Numbered from the stretch's first letter, positions 35,823 through 47,580 are shown. The stretch is DNA of 64,000 nucleotides from Combretum micranthum (GCA_024138025.1 JAMXBD010000025.1:2671501-2735500), one strand, 5' to 3'. A program made the numbers and translations. Notes: generated by a model from the sequence alone, not told the origin.

Positions 35823-36118
35823 TTCCAGTATGCATTATGAAACTTCTTAAAAATCTTCATAATCTAGCTCACATAAATGCAACAAAAATCGTACTTTACA
35901 CATGTGGTTTTAATTGAATTTCTCATCACAGTTATAGCAATAAACCCTTGTCTCTTCTTTCCTGCATTTCTTCTGGTGTAATTTTTTTTTTTTTATAGGT
36001 AATGTGTATTTAGGTTGTTGCGTGTTTAGGTTTGTGGTTGAGTTTTGGGATAGTGCATGGGTCTGTGTTTGTGGCTGAAGTGTATGGTTTTGTCTTTGAG
36101 TTGAATTTGTATATGATT

Positions 36119-36869
36119 TTAAATAGTATGGTTTTGAAAATTGAAGGGCTTTTGATGAAAAATATGATGAGAACGTGGTTGTATACTAGCATATTGATCA
36201 ACAAGTTTGTCTTCATACATTCTTGCTAACCAAATAGTGTCCATTAAAGATTTTGGTCTGGAAATTTGAACTTCTCTTCTTATTGCATGCCACAGTCCAG
36301 ATATAAAACAACTCATCAAAAAATGATTTTGATAATCCAAGATTTGTATTAGACAAAGACTCAAACTTTGATTGGTAATATGAGACATATGATGTTTGTG
36401 TCAATTTTGAGTATGTTTCTTGCTCATCTTCAAAAGCAGAAGGTCCAAACCTAGCTGATAAAGCCTCTACAAATCTTAACTAAGAACTTAATTGGCGATT
36501 TTGGTACATCCATTGGTACCAATGTAGCACATCACCATCAAGCGCAAAGCTTGCTATGGTAATTCTTTTCTCTTCTTCAATCTTGTGAAATGTGAAGAAT
36601 TGATCTACTTTAAAGAGCCATCCTAAAATATCCTCTCTCGAAAATTTTGGCATCTCTAGTTTGATACCCTTTAGCAAAGTTTCATTGTTGGTACTATACT
36701 GTGAAAATGATGAATTAACTTGATTTTGACTATAATTTTGATCTTTTTGTTTATTTTGGTTCAACTCAATTTTGTCTATTCTAGTAGCATATTGAGTTAA
36801 AAATTCTTGAATGGCTAGTAGAGAATTCTTTAGCATTTCTATATCACTTGAAATTCCTATTTTTGGCAT
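36119..36869 (-). pseudogene. gypsy gag
   Basis: The frame at 36480-36869 begins MPKIGISSDIEMLKNSLL, then has a Gln/Asn-rich spacer and LKGIKLEMPKFSREDILGWL with FKVDQFFTFH and IASFALDGDVLHWYQWMYQN. This is the Retrotrans_gag core of Reina-like elements (K-L-x-x-P-x-F-x-G-x-D-P-x-x-W...A-L-x-W-x-Q). 36119-36480 continues in shifted frames with CFISGLWHAIRREVQ, the end of the gag core. A CCHC knuckle was not found intact. Confidence 0.85.
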
Positions 36870-36903
36870 GGTTTCGATTAATCAGACAAGAGCACCAAAA
36901 ATT

Positions 36904-37343
36904 GATAGGCCCTTTACTAAAAATATACCCAACCCACAATGTGTTTAACCGTAGATATAAATCGTCTCCTTACTTTCACACTATACACTCAGGTACTTCT
37001 CTTTCTCTATTGACTTTGTACTATTTATTCTTTTAACTCTACTGTGTATTTTTCTAAGGTTTCGAATACTACTGATTTCTTGTGTTTAATTGTAGAATCT
37101 ATACTAAGATCTTGGCTATTGTCGAGTCTAGCCATAGGACTCCTTAAGAAGACTCTTGTCTTAGGGAAATATTCAGTGCTCTTTCTTATTCATTTTCCCT
37201 TTTCATATACATGTTTACAAATGACATATCTTATTATTGTTTGTTAATTTCTATTAAGATCTATTAGCTATGAGCTATAATTGTTTTGACTAAATCAACT
37301 ATTGTAACTATCTTTAACTATATTATTACAATGTATTCTTCCA
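36904..37343 (-). repeat. 5' LTR of the gypsy element
   Basis: This is homologous along its full length to 31999-32438, including GTACTTCTCTTTCTCTAT, AATCTATACTAAGATCTT and AACTATTGTAACTATCTTTA. On the element strand it starts TGGAAGAATACATTG and ends AGGGCCTATC. The following TTTTTGGTGCTCTTG (minus strand) may be the primer-binding site, but I cannot name its tRNA. Confidence 0.88.
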
Positions 37344-38338
37344 ACCTCTTAGGTTGTCTTCTGCATTTGTCTTGTCTATTCATAAAAAATACTGCCATCT
37401 TTTAGGATCTTATTCATTTTCAAGAGTATCAATTTGTTCGTCTTGTTATGGGTGTTACTGTTCTTGGTGTTCATCTTGCTCTTCTTGGTGTCAATAATGT
37501 TCACCTTGCTGTTCATCTTCATTTCCTAGTTGCTCACTATATATTTCTTCAATGTCTTCCAATTGTTCCCTCTCCTCTTCTTCCATTTCAAGCTCTTGAT
37601 ATGTGTGACTTCTTTTTGGCACCCTTCAATGTATTTCTTATAGGATTATTTTTTGTGCCACGTACCGATTGCCCCAATGAGAATGGAGTTCAATAATCAA
37701 GAGTTGCTCTTCTTATATTTCCATGACTATCTGGATGAAAGATGATTCAACAATCTCAATCTACTACTTTTTTCAGTTCTTGAGACCTGTATTATTTTAA
37801 GATAATCATCACCAAGTTTTGGTAAAGTTATTAACAATAATAATAATTAACAAAATAACTATATAGAAATACAAATTAATGCATATATATATATATATAT
37901 AAGTAATGAATAAATGGAACTTATGACGCAGCTCAGTTTAAATATTTGTACAGATGTGTAAATCCATTCACTGAAATGCGTTGTCCGTATCGTTGGTTCA
38001 CATTCATTAATAGTTTACATTCAAAATTTATTATAATATGCAATTCATTAGCTACTACTAAATTATTACTTTACTTTCATGGACCAAGGAAAAAACATTT
38101 AGGAAGTTTACTCTTTGTCTGGTTGTTTCATGAATAAATATGTAATAGAATCAACATTTTTGAAAAGAAAATTTCTTATCTGGTCATTGCAAGATCTCAT
38201 ATTAATGAAAAGGGTGTGAAAAATAGAGCAAAAAGAAAAAAAAAAATGGACTTAATTTCAAGAAACAATGGATCCAACATTATTTATACTAAAAGAATGA
38301 GTAGCATGGCATCCTAAGACCAAAGATAGAGCTGTTAG
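37344..38338. other. Non-coding DNA downstream of the gypsy element
   Basis: 37440-37700 holds GTGTTCATCTTGCTCTTCTT-like repeats (Glu/Asp-rich when read on the minus strand) and an 82-codon plus frame without known motif. A (TA)n microsatellite lies at 37883-37902. Nothing else was recognised. Confidence 0.45.
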
Positions 38339-39218
38339 TCATATTGAGCAAATCAAGCTTAAGTGTGATGGTTGGAAGGAAACTTTACTAAGATCAGTAT
38401 CATTGAAAACTGATATGCTTGCATCTGTGCTGTCCTTAAGGTAAAATCAAATCAAAATGGTTCCATATAGATAGTATAAAAAAAAATTCCTAAGGCATAT
38501 GAGAAACTAAGGAAAAAGAGCTTGAAATTTCATAAATCAAGTAGGATACCTTAAATTTTTCAAATGCCAAATCCAAGCGACAAACACCAACCACACCACT
38601 AGGAATATTCAGCTTCTTAACATGAGTATCTGCAATCACAATAAATTATCAAAATAATATATAATGCATCACAATTCAACACAAAGCTAGTGAAAAATGT
38701 TATTAACCCCCTTATATCTTAAAATCATATAAGAAAATAGAAATTTGCAATGAACATTGCTTTTTGTTGGGTAATTCACAAAAAAATACACAAAATTCAA
38801 AATTAGAAAATCATACAATCAAAATAGGAAATTGAAAAACCTTAATAAACTAATTTTGAACATAATTGTACGTCTCACTTTAGTACATTTCTAATTTGCT
38901 TGACTTACAAACAAGAATACTTTATTAATTATTGTAAAACCCTAATTTACTAATCAAACACAAACCATAAATATAATTCCAACTGCAACCACAAATTGAA
39001 TCACTTGATTTCATTAAAAAATTAACTAATCAAACTTAACATCAAAGAGAGAAAGAGAGAGAGAGCTTGACCTTAGAGCTTCTCTCAAAGACACAAACAT
39101 TAATTTCTTCTTCAAAGAATAACTTAATATCAGAGAGAGAGAGAGAGAGAACCTAAACTTGAAGCTTAATCTCAAACACATAAACACTAATTTCTTCTAC
39201 AAAGAATAACTTAACATT

Positions 39219-39260
<42 letters not shown>

Positions 39261-39297
39261 TAAACTAACCTAAGATCTTCTCTTCTTCTTCTTCCAT
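38339..39297 (-). CDS. Possible three-exon small gene or captured gene fragment (67 residues)
   Basis: Reading the minus strand, three pieces join in frame with consensus splice sites. Exon 1 (39297-39270) is MEEEEEKIL ending TTAG before GTTAGT. Exon 2 (38629-38550) follows TGATTGCAG and encodes THVKKLNIPSGVVGVCRLDL and AFEKFK, ending AAG before GTATCC. Exon 3 (38434-38339) follows TTACCTTAAG and encodes DSTDASISVFNDTDLS then KVSFQPSHLSLICSI and a TGA stop. All phases match. The leader upstream of the ATG is A/T/C-rich with AACCCTAG, as in a plant 5' UTR. I do not recognise the protein. It could be a real small gene, the 5' end of a longer gene, or a fragment carried by the neighbouring CACTA-like element. 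Confidence 0.35.
39030..39262. repeat. GA-rich minisatellite, three units of about 80-90 bp
   Basis: Each unit has an (AG)n run flanked by AACTTAA(C/T)AT(C/T)A on one side and by GAGCTT, then CTCAAA(G/C)ACA and AAACA(T/C)TAATTTCTTCT on the other. Runs start at about 39048, 39133 and 39219. In the gene model above it lies at the start of intron 1 (CT-rich on the coding strand). The expansion probably arose by slippage and unequal exchange. Confidence 0.85.
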
Positions 39298-39479
39298 CTT
39301 CTACTGCTTGTTAAAAGAAAAAGAGATTGATGGAGGATATGCAACTAGGGTTATTTGGTGAAAGAGATTTTGGTGCCTATTTTCCCCTTCTTACTATTTA
39401 ACATACTTGCTTCTTTGATTATTATTATTTTTTTATTTAAGTCAAGGGTTTACACCATTGCACTTGATCTAAATGAATC

Positions 39480-39618
39480 AATATTCATAAATAATTGTTG
39501 CCTAATAAATCGTTGCCTAAGGTAAATATTAATACAACAGTTATAAAACTGTTGCCTTAACTGTTGGATATTAAATTTATAGAAAGGGTTGTAAAACTAT
39601 TGCTATGTTTGTAGTAAT
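39480..39618. mobile_element. CACTA-like transposon end (tentative)
   Basis: The stretch holds short repeats ACAGTTATAAAACTGTTGCC and GGGTTGTAAAACTATTGCTA and ends GTTTGTAGTA. On the minus strand this starts TACTACAAAC, one base from the CACTACAAA terminus of plant CACTA elements, with the subterminal repeats these elements show. The opposite end was not found between 37344 and 38500, so this is a weak call. Confidence 0.3.
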
Positions 39619-40795
39619 GCTATTACCATCTTTAATGACGTGGACAGTTGCACCAATCGTAAAATGACACATGTTAGTTGCTTAAAAAAATAATGTTCCT
39701 TTCTTTCTTCTCTTTACCTTCTCTCTCTCTCATTTTTTTCTTTTTTCTGTCTACTCTCTCTCTCTCTCTCTTTCAAAGCTAATAAAAATCATTCACTTGG
39801 TAGATTTTCAAACCATGTTTACATTGGAAAATAAAAAAGGAGCCAATTCAAACCCAATCAAGACTTTAACTTTTTTCATCCATTTCCACTTCTTCATCGA
39901 ATGCATGAAATGAAATTAACTTGAAACCCTCCCATCATAGAATCACTAAAATCTAATTTTGGGTTTGTATAGAATAAACAAATTACAAACTTGGAAGGTT
40001 TAAAAATAAATTTTTTTAATAAAATCTAATTTTGGGTTTATTTATAACAAATAAATTACAAGCTTGAAAGCTTTAAAAAATAAATTTTTTTCATAAAACC
40101 CTATCTTGGATTTATGAAAACAAGGTCTAAAGTTTGAAACTCCATGTTTGTGTTTGTTAATGGAGGTTCATTCAATGTGTGGGTATTGGCTTCGACCAGT
40201 TGGTTTGTTCATCATGGGCATCATTTGGCATTGGTCCATTCTGGGTTTTGGCATGTAGGTTGTTGGGGCTGTATGTGTTTGTCATGGTTGGTAGTGGCCT
40301 TAGGGCATGGTAGTGGTGATTTTTGGGTGGCCAGGTGTGTTGATGGAAGTTGAAGGTGGAGCTTATGTGTGCGATTGTGGTGTCATGGTCAAATGGTGTG
40401 TCTGGGCTAATTGAAAGTGGTCAGTACTTGTGTTTCATGTAGCATCAACATGAACGTATTTTGGATATGTGATAGTGAAATGATGGAGTGATTGGTTTCT
40501 GCTTGTCATAGTAGAGGTTGGTTGCATTTTGGGTTTCAAAAGGCTGGTTAGGTGTGGCATTGATGGTGCTCATGGTGTGGAGATGACAGTAGTGTGGAGA
40601 TGGTGGTGGTTTTGGAGTTGGGTTTTTGGCTAACTTTGGAAGAGAGAGAGTAGACAAAGAAAAGAGAAATGAGAGAGAGAAGGTAAAGAGAAGAGAAAGA
40701 GAGAGGGATGTTATTTTTTTTTAAGAAGCTAACACGCATCATTTTGCAATTGGTGAAATTGTCTACGTTGTGATTGGCGTTAATAATGGTAGTGA
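39619..40795. mobile_element. Long-TIR element, about 1.2 kb (Mutator-like by structure)
   Basis: The two ends form an inverted repeat of roughly 150 bp. Left: CTATTACCATC, GGACAGTTGCACCAATCGTA and AAATGACACATGTTAGTTGC followed by CTTTACCTTCTCTCTCTCTC. Right, reverse-complemented: CACTACCATTA, GACAATTTCACCAATTGCAA and AAATGATGCGTGTTAGCTTC followed by CTTTACCTTCTCTCTC. The interior has no transposase. It holds a 73-bp tandem repeat and a GC-richer segment (40140-40610) with a Gly/Trp-rich 69-codon frame (40144-40353), which could be acquired sequence. The target duplication was not resolved. Confidence 0.6.
39948..40140. repeat. 73-bp tandem repeat, about 2.6 copies
   Basis: AAAATCTAATTTTGGGTTT occurs at 39948 and 40021 and in diverged form (AAAACCCTATCTTGGATTT) at 40095. 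Copies one and two continue through AATAAATTTTTTT. It lies inside the long-TIR element. Confidence 0.8.
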
Positions 40796-41110
40796 AAAAG
40801 GGCACAAAAAGTTTACTTAGATATGAAATTGGACTTTTTAAAACTTAAGGTACTTAAGTGTCAATTTCGTCAAAGTTAAGCTACTAAGCAGAGACTTTTT
40901 TCCAATATTAAATAAACATATTGATTCCATTATATATTTATACATCCAAACTTCTCAATAGCACTAAGATCTTGAGGGTTATCCCACAATTTCATGAGGA
41001 GTGTTAAAGTGGCTATTATTAACCAATTGATTTTATAATTATGTTAGCTGTAAACCCTATTCAACTTGTTTTATTTTTTCACTTTGCATTACAAGTTATT
41101 AGATAGATCA
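40796..41110. other. AT-rich spacer
   Basis: No gene was found. 40800-40910 carries AAATTGGACTTTTTAAAACT and TTAAGTGTCAATTTCGTCAA, phrases like those in plant foldback MITEs, but the matching arm was not seen. Confidence 0.35.
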
Positions 41111-44100
41111 ACCAATGTGATAAATGTGTAAAAATGCACATTTACCCAACACAAGTATCACACTTTCAAGCACAAATAGACATCTTTATGGTGGATTTTT
41201 GCTATGAATTGGAGATTTAAATGAATTATGATCAATTGAACTAAAGATGTAAAAAGTTGTTAAAAAGGATCAAATTGAAGCTTAAAATAACATTTATATG
41301 TTTATTAGTTTCTATTATGAATCTACGCTATTTGAAACACGAACTCTCTGCTTCTGTGATAAGAGAAATGTAGTTCTCAAAGTAGAATGTTATTCAAATG
41401 TCAGGATGAATGGAAGCATGTGTACTGTTGCAATTTATTGAGGGTGGAAGCTAACAATAGCAGAAGAGATCCAAGCAAACTTTGGAGCTTTCATGACTAA
41501 GGACTCAAGCAACAATAGTTGATAAACCCAACAATTTCAACTTAAAACAGCAAGACAATAGAAGCTGTACAATCTCCATGCATAGAGCTAAACCAGCTGA
41601 TTGCAGATGCCGAGCATTTCAATAGTCCAAGCTCCAAATCACTATGACACTTACCGACTAATACAATAGCACACAACCGAGAAGAATCATCATCATACTG
41701 TGCAGTCCAACTAGCAAGATTTAGAGCGTCCTAATCCTCCAGTGGCTGCACCCATGTTCCTTATATCAGCACCACAAGAGACCAATGATTTGCTGAGAGA
41801 GCTGAGTAAGAGGAATCGAATAGAAGCCAATGCCGACCTGCACATGTGTCACTTCAAGTCATTCTCCAAGCACTAACCAGCCTTTGTCAAATTCGGGCTA
41901 CCACTGCAATTAACACACCGACCAGATAGCTTGATCCGAGTACAACACAGCAACATGCCTATACTGACCTATTGGACTTCTAGCCGAGTACAAGCGTCAC
42001 TAAGTAACCACCGCATAGTCACAACAGCGCATGGTCTGAGCAAGAACAAAGCAGTACCATGGTGCTTAATTTCATGACAGACTAGACCATGCTCAATCAC
42101 TGATCAAACTGCACCGATCAGGTTGGTTTGAACACCAACAACACTTGAACAGCAAACCATAGCACGCCAAGCAAGATTGGCAGCATCCTGAGTTGAAACA
42201 ACTGAAGATCAAAACCCGAGCACACCCAGCGTGAGCTTCCAAGCACCGACTTGATGCTGATTGAACTGAGCAGCTTCACACTAGACACATGCCCGAACAG
42301 ATCGGACACAACCATGATTTGACAAGGATCCGAGCTATTGACCAGCAAACAGATCACAATGGCACTTGCACTGATCTGATCAAGCATCTAGGAGCCAGCG
42401 TATGTTGAATTACAACTGTAATCGAGCTATTGTCACATGTAGAACAAGCATTTCTGCAGCTTTTGAGGAATATAGAATGAGCTACTTTCATGTAGATCAG
42501 CCGAGTTGCAATTACCAAATTAGACTGGTGAATTCTTGTGACAGTAGCTAAATGGAAGCAGCTTTTCCAGCTAAGTTTTGTCCACTGGAGTGCACGAACA
42601 GCTGTGCTGTGCCAAACTGATCTATCCCAATCCACCAAGCAAGTTACAATAACAATAAGGACTGAGTGCGAGGTCATGAGAAATTGAGTATTCGTTTATA
42701 GTAGCAACCTGAGCTGCTACTCTGCTGAGCAACTACTAAGTGCAGTGGCAGGCTGTCCCAGCAAGATCACCGACCCAACTAAGCTAACAATTGACTTGGT
42801 GTGCAACCTCAGCGAGCATCCAATCGCTGAGCTCTGAGCAAGTCGAGCTGACCTCTACGTGACTAAGCTGTCCTTGCTCATGACCGACATGATCACTTGG
42901 AGAGCAGAACTGCTCCAGCTGCTGAGTCGTTAGCGCCATCTTAAGCTGAGTCGTTATACAACTTCCGAGCTCCTATGAAGTAAAGCACCAAATGGCTATA
43001 GCAGCAAGGTCAATTTCAGAGCGTCCACAGAGTTTTTTTAAGAAAACATGAAGCTCTAGCCCGCAACAGGATAAAACAAAGCAAAGTTGCACTAAGTTTG
43101 ACTATGCAACACTGACCCGCTTCAAAGGGAAACAGATTTGTAATGTTCACACAAGCCACCGACCAGATGCACACAAGTAGACCAAGCTATTACTCTGCAT
43201 CGACACAAGAAGATTGACCACTCGCAACAACTCATATTTTAAATTACTATTTTCAAACTTCATTTTTGGGACTCAATTACTAATGCCCATTTTTTAACTA
43301 ATCAAGGGACTAATGTTGAACTTTTCTTGCATATTTTAGGGATCCACTCCGCAAGATTATATACACTCTACAATAACCACCTCTTATACAAGTCACATCA
43401 CAATACATTAAACACCCTCATCCTCCATATCACCATATCTCCTTATAACTATCTATACTTTCTAATCATTCAATCACTTTCTGCACATTCCTTTGGCCTA
43501 TATATGAACACTTTACACTTCATTTTAAAAATTCATTCCATTACTTTATCATTCCACCATCTTTCATCCATTCCATTCTTCTATTCACTTCACTTCACCT
43601 CACCTTATTCACCTTACCCTCTGACCTTGACCTCATCTCATTGACCTAACCTCACCTCACCTCATCTTCTGGCATTATTCATCACAAACTTTTCACAGTG
43701 GAGTTGGATCCAGAATCATTGGGAAGATATTTTTAATATTTCAGGTGTACTCTCTTCATTGTCTATTGTTATAGATTGTGCTCAGATATTATAATGAATG
43801 AAAGTAAGTTTTTTAGAATGAGCTAAGTTATTTGAGTGGGATTATGTGATGGGTTATTGGATTTCTTGAGTAGCTGATTAGTGTTTTATAACAAGTTTTG
43901 TTAAATTGGAATTTTGATTATTTATATTTCAATATTTGCAAGGTAAAGAATTTGTTTATGAATTTCTTGTGAATTAGAGCTCAAGATACTCATGATGGAT
44001 TCAAGAACTTGATTGAAATAGAAAATACAATTTTGAAAAATCAGCATGGCATGTGTGGTTTTGGCTCAAGTAGTAGAACTCATATTCTTAATACGATTGA

Positions 44101-44640
44101 AATTGTGGTTTATTGACATGGTACATGCTTGAACCACAAACTCAATTACAATAACATGGCTTGTGAGAGGAATGTGTCATTTAACTAATGATTATAAATG
44201 AGTTACTAAAGAGGGATATCCATGTTATAATTAGAATCTTGTAACTTGAGGGGGAAGCAAATTCTTATGAGCTTAATGAAAATCTAAATGAATAAACCCA
44301 ATTATAACTACAATGCAATGAATGGAAATCTTAGCTAAACCATTACATAATCCCACACTGATTTATTAAAAGAGTTTCTAAGGGTAGTTGTAGTGTTAGT
44401 GTAATTTTTAATGTTAGACTTATTATAATTTATAATGGTAAGTATTAGAAGTAGCTGAATTAATTTAGGAATCTCAAAAAATCCATTTCGGTTGCCTAGA
44501 TAGAGTAAAATCACTATAATCTAGTACTTAGTCATAAGTTCGCTGTGGATCATGACCTTAAATACTCCCACTAGCCTATACTTGCATGATCGGTACACTT
44601 TCTGGTAGCTTTTGTATTTAAATTGATTTTTATTAAAAAA
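41111..44640 (+). repeat. Probable long LTR of Athila/Tat type with a GC-rich internal island
   Basis: The left side TGATAAATGTGTAAAAATGC resembles the start of Athila/Tat LTRs. A TATA-like CTATATATGAAC lies at about 43498. The right side (44535-44620) has CGCTGTGGATCATGACC, TACTTGCATGATCGGTACAC and TTTCTGGTAG, matching the conserved end of such LTRs (CCCTGTGGATTCGACCC...ACTTG..GA...TACACTTGC). Between 41340 and 43230 the base composition is about half GC with recurrent CTGAGC/GAGCTGA words and only short frames. Boundaries are approximate and no target duplication was found. Confidence 0.4.
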
Positions 44641-44979
44641 CACATTTATAATTGTTTGATAAACTTAAAATTAGCAAGAGCAGAAAACACATGCAAGCAC
44701 AATGCTATGATGGTATTTTACGAGAGTGAATTCCTCGTATTGATTTAGAACTTAGAACCGAGAATGATGCATGGTTGTCATGGCTTAACTATGAAGCGAA
44801 AATGCGATTCGAGATTCAAAAGCAATATAGTGATAAAAGCATGATAAATGGAAAGTTTACATTGCATAGATTTATATATGCTAAAGAAGGTAAGCGAAAA
44901 GAAGATAAGAAAAATATACAATTGTGAAATATCCAAAAGCTGAAACAAGAATTGGTTGCCTTGGTAAAAAGGGGAATAT
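44641..44979. other. Short non-coding spacer
   Basis: AT-rich sequence without gene, repeat or element end that I could identify. Confidence 0.5.
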
Positions 44980-45207
44980 GGGTCTGTTTGTTTTGGCTTT
45001 TTTCTGGCAGATACAGATACTTTTTCAAACTTTTTGCTAATAAATTATTTATCAAAAAATAAATATAGATAAAAAAAAAGTTGACATTCTCATCAAAAGA
45101 TCAAATAGAACAAATATAGATAAAATTTAGATGCAAATCGAATATATTTACATATATCATTTTAAAAAAGATACAGATACAGATGAAAAACAGACAATCC
45201 AAACAGA
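44980..45207. mobile_element. hAT-type MITE, about 228 bp
   Basis: The left end GGGTCTGTTTGTTTTGG and the right end CAATCCAAACAGAG are inverted (right end reversed: CTCTGTTTGGATTGTCTG). The inner motif CAGATACAGATAC on the left pairs with GATACAGATACAGATG on the right when reversed only in part, so the arms are imperfect. These are the ends typical of plant hAT MITEs. An 8-bp target duplication could not be confirmed. Confidence 0.6.
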
Positions 45208-45309
45208 GATAACTTATTTGAGAGATAGGAAAATATCGACTTCATAATTTTGAAATCGAGCACAATCATGCTACTCATCATTCGGTCAGTCTTCATTAGA
45301 GCTGTCATG

Positions 45310-46600
45310 ATCTTATATAAGGGCCTAGAATGATTATCCTAAAGTCGTCATATTACGTGTGCACCGTTATATGAGGATCGCTTTGCAAGTCAGAGTTTGT
45401 AGGACTCTAATTACTTATTCTATCAATATATTATACATGTATATATATTTAGAAAAATAGTTTTAAATACCAATATTTCCATAAATCATAAGGATCACAG
45501 AGAATCGGATACCTTACAAAAAATAAAATAGGGTAAAGAAACTTAGGTTAAATATCATAATCAAAGGAGATTACAAAAGGAATAAATCAAGTTTTAAATT
45601 TTTTTTCCTCCGTGAAGTTTAATCCATCAACATTCTAATCCTTGACTTGATCTTTGATATGCTCTACACTCAATTCCTATCCCAATCCCGGCTTTATGAG
45701 TTTCCTACAAAAACAAACTATTAGGAGATAAGTACAACTAGTTTAGTGAGATAATTCCTTACGCAAACGAACCCACAACAAAACAATCAAACAAGTCTGA
45801 TAGCAAACATATACAATGTAACTTCCATATGATCAAACAATTATATATGACTATTTAGATACGTATGTAGAATGGATTTACGCTCTCCATTCGAGATTAG
45901 GGAATGATTTGACTGTGTCAAATGACCTTCTTGAAAATTTTAAATAGGTCCAACGACCAATGGGTCCAATTACCTTCTTGAAATTTGTGTGCGTGTCTTG
46001 AGATTCCAATCAACCATACTACTAGTCCTCGGGTTTTCCTTACCCGAAGCGATCGATCCTGCTTGGCTACACCATAAGGCTGTATTCCCTAAACGTCCTA
46101 CTTCCTTAAGATGTAGCTAGACAGCTTACCTTTCTGGTTCTACGCAGAGGAGTTGTAGTAAAAGGCATATATGATTCTCTAAATGGTATGCATGATCAAT
46201 TTGTTATCAGAGGTTCCCAATCAACAATTAATTTCAATTAAGGTGATTAACCAACATTCACACATAAGTCATCATAACAAGGAAACAATTCACTTTATTC
46301 AACCAATCGAGTTTCGATATACTTGACATTCATTGATCACGCATAACAAATCGCATACACAAATCCCATAATATCCCACATGCATACAAATTTTTTCTTT
46401 TCTTAAAATCCAGTGCTTTACTTTATAAGCACATGCACGGATACATAAAATGTAAAAGAAAACTCACTTATCCTTAATGCAATCCTTAGTCGAAGTGATC
46501 ATCGGGAAATGGGATCTCGTATTCCTTATCACCTAGACAAAACAAATATCCGAAATGAGTACTTCATCCAAATTCTACTTAAATTTCTAACTCCATTTCA
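45310..46600 (-). repeat. 3' part of a long gypsy-type LTR, same family as 51041-55522
   Basis: Compared with 51050-52300 it shares GGGCCTAG, CGTGTGCACC, TGAGGATCGC(T/C)TTGCAAGTC with AGAGTTT, GACTCTAATTA, ACTTGATCTTTG, CTGCAAAAGCAAACTGTTGG-like and TACAACTAG(T/C)T(T/G)AGTGA phrases in the same order. It is thus a second, more diverged copy of the U5 side. Its U3 side was not found; it may be truncated near 46600-47000. Confidence 0.65.
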
Positions 46601-47580
46601 TTATTCTCATCAAAATTCGGCTTAGGAGAATTTTAACTTCAAATGGCCATAACATGCTTATTTTAACTCGGAATCTTGCATATTAGTAGTCATTTTATAC
46701 CTACTCAAAAAGATCTATCTATTTCTAAGGTTATTTTTAACATTTAAAGCCATTTGGGTTTCAAAATGAGTCAGTACATAATTGATCATAAAGTTCCAGC
46801 CTTCAAATTGTAATTTTTCCAAGTTTTATATCATCCAAAAATTCCATAGCAAGCATATATATATTTAAATAGTTGAAAAATCCCTTAATATAGATATATG
46901 CTCATATTATATGCATGATTCTGGTGATGTTAACCTAGTAAAGATTTTTCATAAAACAATTTATTTTAGAAGTTTGAAAAGTAAAGTTTATAAACTCTCT
47001 TTTACAGTTTGTTGGAAGGAAAACTAAAATTGAGTTGATACAAATGAGCACATCCTTGTTATAACTATTATTTTTATATTTCCTTGACTTCATAAAATGA
47101 ATTTACATAATTTGTTTTCTTCTTAGAGTTCATCCAAGTGTTGACATAAATCATATAAATAAGTTTTTAAGAAAATTTTGTATAACAAAAAACTATCGAC
47201 ATTAAAATTTAACAATAAATTTATTTAAGTATTTTTGAATAACCTAATTTATTCAATAATTTAATTTTCATGTAAATATAATATTAGTTCTAAATATTAA
47301 GTTTGAAGTGAATTTGATATATGAAAATGAATGTGTAGAAATATGTTTGATATACAATGTGTAAATTTTTGTTATTATAAAAAGTGTGTTAGTAGCATGT
47401 TATGAATTAATACTATGTATATTAATGTAAATTATTGATGCATGTGTATATGTGTAATGAGATTAATGCTATTGTTTTATGTATATTAATGTGCGTATAG
47501 TATAATTAATGTTTGTATCTCTTATGAATTAATAAATATGTGTTATGTTTAAATTTATTAAAACAACTTTTGAAATGTCT
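46601..47580. other. AT-rich non-coding DNA
   Basis: No gene or clear repeat was found. 47280-47540 repeats short GTATATTAATGT words. It may be U3 or intron-like DNA of the adjacent LTR copies. Confidence 0.4.

Larger units (their letters stand above)
31999..37343 (-). mobile_element. Ty3/gypsy chromovirus, full-length but inactive
   Basis: Two 440-bp direct repeats (31999-32438 and 36904-37343) flank a minus-strand polyprotein in the order gag, protease, reverse transcriptase, RNase H, integrase, chromodomain-like end. Integrase after reverse transcriptase defines Ty3/gypsy, and the C-terminal IQWQGL motif marks a chromovirus; gag and integrase details resemble the Reina clade (inference). 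The LTRs differ at many positions, so the insertion is old. All domains contain stops or frame changes. Integrase of such elements targets chromatin through its chromodomain. Confidence 0.93.

Noticed and set aside
37440..37700. Transposase exon on the minus strand with VRGTKNN-like peptide
   Set aside because: Frames are broken and no conserved CACTA or other transposase motif could be aligned with confidence.
43560..43670. Telomere-like CCTTACCCTC/CACCTCACC stretch
   Set aside because: The words are irregular and not the plant CCCTAAA unit; it looks like a CT-rich LTR leader.
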